Positions 51,864 to 59,636 of a stretch of 64,000 nucleotides of DNA are shown in pieces. A model generated the notes under the pieces. It worked only from the letters and a program-made list of their open reading frames with translations, did not search any database and had not been told where the DNA came from. How positions within the stretch are numbered: position 1 is the stretch's first letter; each line of letters begins with the position of its first letter. The stretch comes from Iningainema tapete BLCC-T55 (GTDB lineage Bacteria > Cyanobacteriota > Cyanobacteriia > Cyanobacteriales > Nostocaceae): positions 1-64,000 of the forward strand of contig NZ_JACXAE010000053.1 in the NCBI RefSeq assembly GCF_014698965.1. The letters are read 5' to 3'. Both the position numbers and the translations under genes were made by a program.

Positions 51864-53849
51864 TTAATTAGTGAGTGGTGAGTATCGAAAATCTGCTTCG
51901 TTGATGGGTTTTTCTAACTTGCGTAACTCGGTACGGGCAGCATTTAGTATCAGTGGCATGGTGACGGGAGTTCCTTCTCTGGCTGCTAGAAAGGCGGCGT
52001 TCAGGGCTATATTGTGAATGCTACCTCCTGTTAAATTGAGACGTGCTAGGCGATCGCAATCTAAGTCTGTTGTGGGTGTTTCTGGGGGAAACACGCGCTG
52101 CCATATGCCCTTGCGTTCGGCAATACTGGGGAAGGGGAAGTCAATAATGAACCGCAGCCGTCGCATGAAGGCTGTATCAAGGGCGCTTTTCATATTAGTA
52201 GCCAGTATAGCAAGACCGCGATAGGCTTCCATACGTTGTAATAAATAGTTAATTTCTATATTGGCGTAGCGATCGTGACTATCTTTAACTTCGCTGCGTT
52301 TGCCAAATAAGGCGTCAGCTTCATCAAAAAATAGGATGGCTCCTCCATCTTCTGCAGCATCAAATAAACGCCGCAAGTTTTTCTCGGTTTCACCAATATA
52401 TTTGCTAACTACCGCTGACAGGTCGATCCGGTAAAGGTTAAGCTGTAAGTCATTGGCAATCACTTCCGCAGCCATTGTTTTACCAGTGCCGCTTTCGCCT
52501 GCAAACAGGGCACTGATACCCAAACCCCGGTTCATCTGGCGGTGGAATCCCCAGTTTTCATAGACGATACTGCGTTGCTGTACTTGGTTGGCAGTTTGCC
52601 GCAGTAAGTCCATTGCTTCTTGTGGTAGCACTATATCATCCCAAGTGGCTTTAGATTCGACTCGGCGTGCGAGTGCATCTAACTGGGGACGGGTGTAAAC
52701 CAAACAAGCTTCCCAAACTCGCTTGTGCAGGCTACCTGAATCATTGGATGTTTTTTGTAGTTCGTTGAGAGCGATTTGCTCAATGGCTGTCAAACTCAGG
52801 TTAAATTGTCCTGCTAAAAGTGCTGAACTTTTGGAAGATGCTGTACCTAAAAATTGTAACCAAGCAGCTTGCTGTTCTGTTGGTTTGGGTTTGGCAATGT
52901 CAACAGGTAGGGTAGGACGATTTAGTTCTAATTGTATATCACGGGTGTCAAGGAAAATTACTCCTTGACTACGGAGAATAAAGCGGTATAAAGTCGATGT
53001 TTGTCCTCCTTCAAGTTCGCGAGCATCTATATAGAGAGCAATGGGTAACAGCAAACTTTCTCTTTGCCACAAGCGGACAAATGTTTCTAAGTCGGCTGTT
53101 TGAGCAGGTAGCAACTGTACGGGAATGCGGTATAGGTATAAGCCGAGTGCCTGGGCGCAGTGGCTTGCTACCAATTGCTTGCTGGCTACGTCTGAACCCA
53201 ATAACTGAATTACGGGGGGATTGTGTCTTGCTGCTGGTTTTTGTAAGTTATTAATTATACTATTTACTAGTGACTGTTGGGAGGGTGGTAATTGCTCTTG
53301 ACTTGAGGCAGCTTCTAACGGTATGAGTAAAGGTGCTAACCTGTCATCTAAGTAATTCAACCCTTTGAGGAAATTGACAATCCGTTCGTCAGCCCGCAAA
53401 GCACTGGTAGTTAGGGGTTGAGCAGCAGGTTGGTTAATTTCAATTAGCCGCCAATAGCGCAGAGGTCGTTCTGGAGAAAGTACGTCCCAACTAGCTTCTT
53501 CAAATAGTGTCAAAGCCAAGGCAAAGGTAGGATAAGGACGATGGAGGTCTTCCTGGACACGGGCGCAAAGACTGGCAATACGTATATCTAATTCTATTGC
53601 AGTACATAGTAATAATACTTGCTGCTCAAAGTGAGAAAGCCCCAATCGCTGACCTAAAATTACCATAGCCGGAGGTGGATTAGTTGCTTCTGCTACAGCC
53701 ATTGTTGCCGCAGCTTTTTTCAAATCTTCCTCTGCTGAGGGTGAGACATTCTCAGGTTCCGCGAACTGCAATAAAGATAGCCGCAACCAAGTTAAGGCTG
53801 CTTTCAGGTATTGTTCGTTGCTTTTGTGCCAGTGTTCCAGGTCGTTCAT
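51864..53849 (-). CDS. eCIS AAA+ ATPase (Afp15-like)
   Basis: A 661-residue protein with a winged N-terminal part and a degenerate ATPase fold (about 190-360), then a full AAA+ module (about 410-640): Walker A 'GESGTGKT' (451-458), Walker B 'ILFFDEADALFGKRSE' and an 'R-R-L' box after 'DTAFMRRLRFIIDFPFP'. In PVC/Afp systems this ATPase helps particle assembly and cargo loading. It is coupled by ATGA to the cap gene upstream and lies just before the cargo island, which fits the loading role. Confidence 0.93.
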   Translation of the reverse strand: MNDLEHWHKSNEQYLKAALTWLRLSLLQFAEPENVSPSAEEDLKKAAATMAVAEATNPPPAMVILGQRLGLSHFEQQVLLLCTAIELDIRIASLCARVQEDLHRPYPTFALALTLFEEASWDVLSPERPLRYWRLIEINQPAAQPLTTSALRADERIVNFLKGLNYLDDRLAPLLIPLEAASSQEQLPPSQQSLVNSIINNLQKPAARHNPPVIQLLGSDVASKQLVASHCAQALGLYLYRIPVQLLPAQTADLETFVRLWQRESLLLPIALYIDARELEGGQTSTLYRFILRSQGVIFLDTRDIQLELNRPTLPVDIAKPKPTEQQAAWLQFLGTASSKSSALLAGQFNLSLTAIEQIALNELQKTSNDSGSLHKRVWEACLVYTRPQLDALARRVESKATWDDIVLPQEAMDLLRQTANQVQQRSIVYENWGFHRQMNRGLGISALFAGESGTGKTMAAEVIANDLQLNLYRIDLSAVVSKYIGETEKNLRRLFDAAEDGGAILFFDEADALFGKRSEVKDSHDRYANIEINYLLQRMEAYRGLAILATNMKSALDTAFMRRLRFIIDFPFPSIAERKGIWQRVFPPETPTTDLDCDRLARLNLTGGSIHNIALNAAFLAAREGTPVTMPLILNAARTELRKLEKPINEADFRYSPLTN

Positions 53850-55057
53850 TGGATAGTCACCTTTTGAGTGGGATCAAAAATGGGCGGTGTCACCTCACGA
53901 TTGATTAACAAACTGTCAACTCCATCTACCCGCAAGCGTAAAAAGTATTCACCAGCAGTAATATTGTTGACTTCAAATGCCAGTGGATCTGACTGGTTCG
54001 TTCGTGGTAAGGGAAGAATTTCGCGATCGCCTATCAACAAAGCTGCTCTTTGGTCAAGTCTGACTTCCGGACTACTATTCACTGTTAATGTCACCTCACT
54101 GCTAGCATTACGAGTTGCTGGGTTCGGGTTAACATTGAGAATGCGGGGTGCGAGGGAAAAAGAAATTTCGTTTGTTGTTCTATCGGGTTGATTAGTTTGC
54201 TTAATAAAAGCTACTAAGTTATAGAAACCCGCAGGTAATTGGGCGGGATTGTTGGGTAGTTGCACCTTGATTTCACTTGCAGTTCTTCCTGGTGGTATCA
54301 GTTCAACTGCTGTAGCTAAACGGGGATTGGTTAATTTAATCACCACATTTTCCCCATTTAAATGGTGTCCCTTGATAGTCAACTCTTCGCCCAAGCGAAC
54401 ACTGAGTTGCTTGTTGGGAGGAATAACAGTTTCCAAGGTTGGAAATGGTGGAATCAAGTTTGCTTGGGAGTTAATCCCACTATCGTCAGCACCGCGTGTG
54501 AGTACAGGTAAAGGAGTCTTTACTGGCAACTGACTTTCAATCAGTACAACCGCAACTTGGTAAGCAGCAGAAATTCGGTACTGAGTTTGAAACATCGTCC
54601 ACAGTTTGGACATATCCTCTATCGACATGGGCTGGGGAGTGATGCGTACTCGTTCTACCTGCTGATGTAAATCGTTATTAGGCAAGGCATCCCTAATCTC
54701 AGTAGCATCAAGTACGGGAAAGTCATGTAAAATACTCATTGCTCTACCTAAAAGGCGATGGCTTTTGATATCATCTTCATCCTCCCCATAAGCAGTAATC
54801 AGGTAATATAGGTTTAACGCCAAAGGTGGTTGACCTGTCTCTCCAGGCTTTACCTGAGAAGCCATATCCATATTGCGCCATGCCGCATTGGGCATAGTTT
54901 GGTATAAAAACAGATTTAACTGGTTGTTTCTGCCATTGCGTGCTTTTTCTGGCGGTTTTGCGGTCACGATTGCACCCGGTAGATCAAGAATGATACCATC
55001 ATGCAGTAGGTGAGTGAGGGTGGCAGTAACGGCGGCAATTGCCAAGGAGTTGCTCAT
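53846..55057 (-). CDS. eCIS cap/terminator protein, DUF4255 (Afp16-like)
   Basis: A 403-residue protein. The N-terminal DUF4255 domain (about 3-185) has 'AIAAVTATLTHLLHDGI', 'NQLNLFLYQTMPNAAWRN' and 'LALNLYYLITAYGEDEDD'. It caps the far end of tube and sheath. The C-terminal half (about 215-400) adds two Ig/IPT-like beta domains ('LSVRLGEELTIKGHHLNG'), which are not in the basic cap and could expose a surface at the distal end. ATGA overlaps link it to both neighbours. Confidence 0.92.
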   Translation of the reverse strand: MSNSLAIAAVTATLTHLLHDGIILDLPGAIVTAKPPEKARNGRNNQLNLFLYQTMPNAAWRNMDMASQVKPGETGQPPLALNLYYLITAYGEDEDDIKSHRLLGRAMSILHDFPVLDATEIRDALPNNDLHQQVERVRITPQPMSIEDMSKLWTMFQTQYRISAAYQVAVVLIESQLPVKTPLPVLTRGADDSGINSQANLIPPFPTLETVIPPNKQLSVRLGEELTIKGHHLNGENVVIKLTNPRLATAVELIPPGRTASEIKVQLPNNPAQLPAGFYNLVAFIKQTNQPDRTTNEISFSLAPRILNVNPNPATRNASSEVTLTVNSSPEVRLDQRAALLIGDREILPLPRTNQSDPLAFEVNNITAGEYFLRLRVDGVDSLLINREVTPPIFDPTQKVTIQ

Positions 55058-56094
55058 CGATAATCTCCTTTAGCACGTTGGTGCAGGTATTGTTCTAAAC
55101 CCATTACGGGTGTTGCAGGTTGCTGCTTAGTTGGTGGTGACACTGTTGGGGGAGTGGCGCGAACTTCGATCCGCCCAATACTGATATTAATGGTTGGTGT
55201 TGGTGGTGATACTTCAGTGGTAACACTTTTAGTGCTAGTAGATGGCTGCACTTGCGGTTGCAAAATGTTTGCTGGTTTTGTTGGTTGCTCTCTTGAAATA
55301 GGGTTTCTTACTAAAGGTTTTAGGGGTAATATATCACTAGATACTTTCTTTTGCTGAAGCTGATCTTTTGCCTCAACAGATCGTTCCTCTTTTAGTTGAA
55401 AGGTGTTTGCATTTGCTTGGTATGTGGCGGCTAATTTATTAATAGATATCTGCTCTGGTTTAAGCGAAGTTAAATCTTGTTGGCTACCAAAAACTGGTTG
55501 ATGCTGAGAAAAATTCTGGTCAAATTCCTCACTCTTAAATTGCGCTGCTTCTATTTCTACAGTATGGTGTTGTTCAGATTTAGGATTGGGAATTGGGTTA
55601 AGTACAGTATTACGAGAAATTTTTGATTCGTCTTGCGGTGAATCAATTGCAAATGACTCTGTTTGTTCAACCAGCGTCAAATCATCTTCTGTATTTGTTT
55701 GTTGAAGTAACTGGTTACGGTGTGTATTGGGTGCTGGTATTTTTGCCGGAGACACAGATGCACTTTTGTTAATAATGGGTAGTTCTATTTCTGTCTGTGA
55801 AACCTCTGGAGATTTTAAGGCTTGAAATCCTTGTTTCTCCACATCTATTAGTGTCTCCCAGTCAAACATCATAGCCGATTCATCACTATCATCAATGGAA
55901 ATATTTCTTTTTACTTGACTTAGTTCCCGTTTCCCCCTATCTCTATTCATATTGGGTTGCTCCCAACTTATATCGGGTGTTGCATCCAATCCAGCATGAC
56001 TCGATAACGGTTCAAACAGTGATGCGAGTCGCGGTTGAATAACTTCTACCTGGTTAAAACTTCTGGCTATTAAATTGTTGAGATAGTCGCTCAT
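55054..56094 (-). CDS. eCIS-associated disordered protein
   Basis: A 346-residue protein from the ATG at 56094. Only the ends look ordered: the N-terminal 'YLNNLIARSFNQVEVIQPRL' helix with 'ASLFEP', and the C-terminal 'LEQYLHQRAKGDYR', preceded by 'INISIGRIEVRATPP'. The middle (about 40-290) is rich in Ser, Gln, Pro, Thr and Glu and should be disordered. The two ends with a 'GRIEVRA' strand are typical for a protein found between the tube and cap genes of many eCIS. It may be a flexible tether or assembly factor. It is too disordered for a helical tape measure. Confidence 0.7.
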   Translation of the reverse strand: MSDYLNNLIARSFNQVEVIQPRLASLFEPLSSHAGLDATPDISWEQPNMNRDRGKRELSQVKRNISIDDSDESAMMFDWETLIDVEKQGFQALKSPEVSQTEIELPIINKSASVSPAKIPAPNTHRNQLLQQTNTEDDLTLVEQTESFAIDSPQDESKISRNTVLNPIPNPKSEQHHTVEIEAAQFKSEEFDQNFSQHQPVFGSQQDLTSLKPEQISINKLAATYQANANTFQLKEERSVEAKDQLQQKKVSSDILPLKPLVRNPISREQPTKPANILQPQVQPSTSTKSVTTEVSPPTPTINISIGRIEVRATPPTVSPPTKQQPATPVMGLEQYLHQRAKGDYR

Positions 56095-56116
56095 AGGTAG
56101 CAGGTGGGAAAAACAA

Positions 56117-56890
56117 CTAACGTACAGATGCGCCATAATGCTTTTGGGCAACTAATTGCAGATAAAACTGACGACGATGGGGACTCAGAGCCAAAATCTC
56201 TGCTTCGCCCCAACCATAGATACAAGCCAGTGTATGCACTTCCCGCAAAATGCGATATGCCCAAGCATCAATTTCTTTCCAGAAAAAGGAGAGGATGTCA
56301 AAAACAACTTGCCACTGATGTTTACAGACAGGGCATACCAATTTAAACTGTACGTCTGCTTGCGGATCTACTTCAGCCATTCGCTGTACAACCGCATCCC
56401 AAAGATTAGGTGGCAATTGATCGTTTGTTTGTTGTTCGCTGTGACAATGAACTGCTAAAACACAGCGGTTAAGCAGGTATTGCTGGCTGTCAGCAATATG
56501 ATCTTGGCTGGCAAGAGCGGCAATATCTAGGCTGTTAGGTAAGCGAAACTGCACTTGGCAATCAGCAATATCTACAGTGAACGTCTCCTGGGGTTTTGTT
56601 TCTGGAAGCGAAAGCTCTGCCCCTACCTTAATATCTGCACTATTCAAAGTCAGTTCCAAACACTCACTACAGTGGGGACAAGTTGCCAGACTGATCAATT
56701 GAGAACCAAACACCAACTCCCGTAGTGTCAACAGGTAGGCATCCCGCTGTCCAATACTAAGTTGTGCCAAGGTTTTGAGAGGAGTTTGGGGAAAAGCTAC
56801 AGCCAACAGCTTTAAAGCTCGCTGTATGGGATGCTGTGAAAGTCCCCACTCCCACGCATTTAAAAGTTCTAAGGCAGAGGGAGATCGCAT
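56117..56890 (-). CDS. eCIS baseplate-chaperone-like protein with Cys motifs
   Basis: A 257-residue protein from the ATG at 56890 (a TTG 12 bp upstream is less likely). The N-terminal part has 'ELLNAWEWGLSQHPIQRALK' and 'LSIGQRDAYLLTLRELVFG', followed by 'CPHCSEC' and later 'CPVCKHQW', which together form a zinc-ribbon-like site. The C-terminal 'EVHTLACIYGWGEAEILALS' block is typical for T4-type baseplate hub chaperone families in eCIS. It probably helps hub assembly and may not stay in the particle. Confidence 0.75.
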   Translation of the reverse strand: MRSPSALELLNAWEWGLSQHPIQRALKLLAVAFPQTPLKTLAQLSIGQRDAYLLTLRELVFGSQLISLATCPHCSECLELTLNSADIKVGAELSLPETKPQETFTVDIADCQVQFRLPNSLDIAALASQDHIADSQQYLLNRCVLAVHCHSEQQTNDQLPPNLWDAVVQRMAEVDPQADVQFKLVCPVCKHQWQVVFDILSFFWKEIDAWAYRILREVHTLACIYGWGEAEILALSPHRRQFYLQLVAQKHYGASVR

Positions 56891-56916
56891 AGAGAAATAC
56901 AAAAATGAAGAATTCT

Positions 56917-57444
56917 TTAAGTTGCAGGTCTGGTAAAGCTTTCTTCTGTGGGTTCGATCACAGATTCATCCCGCTCCCAACCCTCATTTTCTAGCTTGAT
57001 GTGCTGGATAGCAACAGCATTGGCGTTGGCATCAAGGTCGGGTAGAGCTTGGTATTCCGATACCCAACAACGGTAGACTCTGTATGCGATCGCAGGCTGA
57101 CCAGCTTCGTTATAGACTTCGATGATGATCTCTTTGCGAAAATCTTTGAGCGAAACTTCTGAACCCAAACCCGCACCAAAGTTCCAAACTTTGTTTGCCC
57201 ACTTTTCAAATTCCGTGTCGTGGGTGACGCCCCGTTCTAGCGTGATCGCTTCATACTCTGTCCTACCTGGAGACTTGCGACTGCTGCTAGGATCTCCTCC
57301 CTCTCTGTGTTTGACTACCTCAGTTGTCCGTTTGAACATACTGACCTTACTAACCCCAGCGACATACTTACCATCCCACTTGACGCGGAACTTAAAATTT
57401 TTGTAGGGGTCGAAACGTTGTGGATTGACACTAAACTGAGCCAT
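56917..57444 (-). CDS. eCIS inner tube protein (gp19 family, Afp1/5-like)
   Basis: A 175-residue tube subunit with 'DPYKNFKFRVKWDGKYVAGV', 'TEYEAITLERGVTHDTEFEK' and 'HIKLENEGWERDESV' blocks of the gp19/Hcp-like family. Stacked hexamers form the tube that carries cargo. AAGGAG lies 8 nt before ATG. It stands 10 bp after the sheath gene. Only one full tube gene is present; Afp/PVC have two or three tube-like genes. Confidence 0.95.
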   Translation of the reverse strand: MAQFSVNPQRFDPYKNFKFRVKWDGKYVAGVSKVSMFKRTTEVVKHREGGDPSSSRKSPGRTEYEAITLERGVTHDTEFEKWANKVWNFGAGLGSEVSLKDFRKEIIIEVYNEAGQPAIAYRVYRCWVSEYQALPDLDANANAVAIQHIKLENEGWERDESVIEPTEESFTRPAT

Positions 57445-57454
57445 AATTTACTCC

Positions 57455-59269
57455 TTATACTACGATTTGACCTGCCATCTGCTGTAGCTTGATAAATACA
57501 AACTCAGCTGGTTTGAGTGGAGCAAAGCCAACAACAATATTGACAATGCCAAGGTTAATGTCGTTCTGAGTCGTTGTTTCTTTATCACACTTCACAAAAT
57601 AGGCTTCCTGCGGTGTTTTGCCTTGAAAAGCTCCTTGGCGAAACAGGTTTTGCATGAATGCCCCAAGATTCAAGCGAATCTGCGACCACAAAGGTTCATC
57701 ATTGGGTTCAAAGACTACCCATTGCGTACCACGATAAAGACTCTCTTCGATGTACAATGCCAACCGACGGACAGGAATATACTTCCACTCAGATGCAAGA
57801 CGATCATTACCTTGCAAAGTGCGCGCACCCCAAACTACACGCCCAACTGCGGGGAAAGTACGCAGACAGTTAATACCTAAAGGATTGAGTTCTCCATTCT
57901 CTGCGTCGTTAAGCGCTACGCTCAGTTGAGGAACGCCCACTAAAGTTGCTTCCAACCCTGCGGGAGCTTTCCACACACCACGTTGAGCATCAGTACGCGC
58001 AAAAATACCAGCTACAGCACCGCAAGGCGCAAACTCTTCCATTTGATTGTCACGCAATGGGTTTGGTTGCTTTAGTCTAGGGAAAAACAGCGCTGCATTC
58101 TTGCTAGTAGTACCGACATTATCTTTATTTGGGTCGGTAAACTTCTCCTTAGCTGTAGCTTTATCCTTCCAATTACTAGGTGGATCTACTATCAGCATGG
58201 CGCGACGCTTCTCACAGTAAGTAGCAGCCTTTGAGATTAAGTTTACATCCACATCATTGGTGGCTAAGTAGGGCGGAATGCAAAGGAGATTGAACAGGTC
58301 AACTTTTTCTAAGGCGTAAAGACCCTTTTTGTTTGCCTCTGCTTGAGGTGGGGTAAAGTCATCATTTTGAGTTAACCACTCACCATCCGAAACTGCGTCA
58401 GCGATCGCTTTCTTTGCATCTGCCAGTGCTTTCTTAGCGGTATCAATAGCGGCAGAGTCTTGTGGAATGGCATTCTTGAGGAACTCAAGATGTTTCTCTG
58501 CTTTAGTCACAGGGTCTTGTAGCTCATTTTGTGCGTCTACCAATGCTTTGTAAGCATTTTCCACCGCCTTCTTTGCAGCATCGATAGCAGCAGAGTCTGG
58601 TGGATTAGCACTTTGCAAATCTGCAAGTTTCTTCTGCTCTTCAGCAAGCTTCTTGTGCGCCTCATGAGCAGCCGCAATTTTAGGTAGAGTCGGTACAGTA
58701 GCAGGCCATTTATCCTCCCAACGCATCAACTGTGATTCCGCCTCTAACACCTTATCAATACGCCGTGGACTACTATTTTCCACCGAGATATTGAGAAAAC
58801 GTTCTGTGAAGCCACCAGGGCTAGCATCTTGAATAGTGAGATTGAACAAGTCAGTCTTTTTCAATCCCATACGTGCTGCCACATCCTCTGAAACATCAGT
58901 ATCTATGATGGCTCGCAAGTTCATTCCCCATTTTCCTTCGTATGCTGCCTCCAGTTTGATGGCATCGATACTCAGCTTGGTTTTGGTTTGGGTATCTTTT
59001 TTTGCATGGTATAGGCGTACAATAATCGCTTGGCTACCGCCGTTCAGAAAAAAGTCACGTACAGCATAGCCAAGGGTACTTTCTACCCAAAGACCGCCAA
59101 AAATACGCTCAAAGTCACCGTAACTGTTAATAGTAATTGGATCATCTGTTGGTCCGCGCAGGGCGCGACCAATGAAAGCAGTAATGGAAGTTGCAACTCC
59201 AGTTATTGTGCGTACACCGCTAGGAATTTCTTCGATGTAAACGCCTGGATATGTAGGTGTGATGGGCAT
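57455..59269 (-). CDS. eCIS contractile sheath protein with helical insert
   Basis: A 604-residue sheath protein. The N-terminal 'YPGVYIEEIPSGVRTITGV' and 'SITAFIGRALRG' blocks, and the C-terminal 'VNIVVGFAPLKPAEFVFIKL' are the family hallmarks. Between residues about 197 and 294 it has an Ala/Lys/Glu-rich helical insert with an internal repeat ('PPDSAAIDAAKKAVENAYKA' and 'PQDSAAIDTAKKALADAKKA'). This makes it about 100 residues longer than a usual eCIS sheath. The insert should stand on the outer surface. GGGAG lies 10 nt before ATG. It is first in the string, and no other sheath gene is present. Confidence 0.95.
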   Translation of the reverse strand: MPITPTYPGVYIEEIPSGVRTITGVATSITAFIGRALRGPTDDPITINSYGDFERIFGGLWVESTLGYAVRDFFLNGGSQAIIVRLYHAKKDTQTKTKLSIDAIKLEAAYEGKWGMNLRAIIDTDVSEDVAARMGLKKTDLFNLTIQDASPGGFTERFLNISVENSSPRRIDKVLEAESQLMRWEDKWPATVPTLPKIAAAHEAHKKLAEEQKKLADLQSANPPDSAAIDAAKKAVENAYKALVDAQNELQDPVTKAEKHLEFLKNAIPQDSAAIDTAKKALADAKKAIADAVSDGEWLTQNDDFTPPQAEANKKGLYALEKVDLFNLLCIPPYLATNDVDVNLISKAATYCEKRRAMLIVDPPSNWKDKATAKEKFTDPNKDNVGTTSKNAALFFPRLKQPNPLRDNQMEEFAPCGAVAGIFARTDAQRGVWKAPAGLEATLVGVPQLSVALNDAENGELNPLGINCLRTFPAVGRVVWGARTLQGNDRLASEWKYIPVRRLALYIEESLYRGTQWVVFEPNDEPLWSQIRLNLGAFMQNLFRQGAFQGKTPQEAYFVKCDKETTTQNDINLGIVNIVVGFAPLKPAEFVFIKLQQMAGQIVV

Positions 59270-59472
59270 GAAAATTTCTCCCTTTCAATACTTAAACCTG
59301 CTGTATCACTATATATTTGAGTTTCTGACACAGCGCGATCGCCGCCGACTAAACTAGTAATAAAACAGAACTCATTTGTGAGCTACCATCATAAGCTCTG
59401 CTTGATAGAAAACTGTTATTACAGCTAACTAGTATGAGTTTCTTTAATTATGACAGTTCAATTACTGGCGAA

Positions 59473-59497
59473 TAGTACCCACAAGGGTACTTTTTTT
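59473..59497 (+). terminator. Strong intrinsic terminator without an upstream gene
   Basis: The stem AGTACCC / GGGTACT with loop ACAA is followed by seven further T. It is well formed only on the plus strand, where no coding gene precedes it. It may end a small RNA that runs antisense to the eCIS leader region. Confidence 0.75.
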
Positions 59498-59531
59498 TGA
59501 TTTTGTAGAAAGTTGAATTTAAATCAGAATG

Positions 59532-59560
59532 TCCCCCCAAGGATCAGAGAGTTGGGGGGA
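59532..59560 (-). terminator. C/G hairpin after the SGNH hydrolase gene
   Basis: A perfect 9-bp stem TCCCCCCAA / TTGGGGGGA with an 11-nt loop lies 77 bp past the hydrolase stop codon. A T run is lacking, so it might be a dispersed repeat instead. Confidence 0.4.
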
Positions 59561-59636
59561 TATGCAAAAACTAATAACACTAACCGAAACCGACTTTCTT
59601 TACCAAAGTGGCATCAAAATTCCAAATCTACAATCG

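Larger units (their letters stand above)
59270..59636. promoter_or_regulatory. Upstream region of the eCIS string
   Basis: It should hold the main promoter of the eCIS genes (leftward). It also contains a plus-strand intrinsic terminator and a strong C/G hairpin, both listed separately. A GCGATCGC octamer lies near 59335. No protein gene is seen. Confidence 0.55.

Noticed and set aside
33959-59269. Prophage or type VI secretion system
   Set aside because: No capsid, portal, terminase, integrase or lysogeny genes and no TssJLM membrane complex; the AAA+ ATPase, DUF4255 and DUF4157 genes point to an eCIS.
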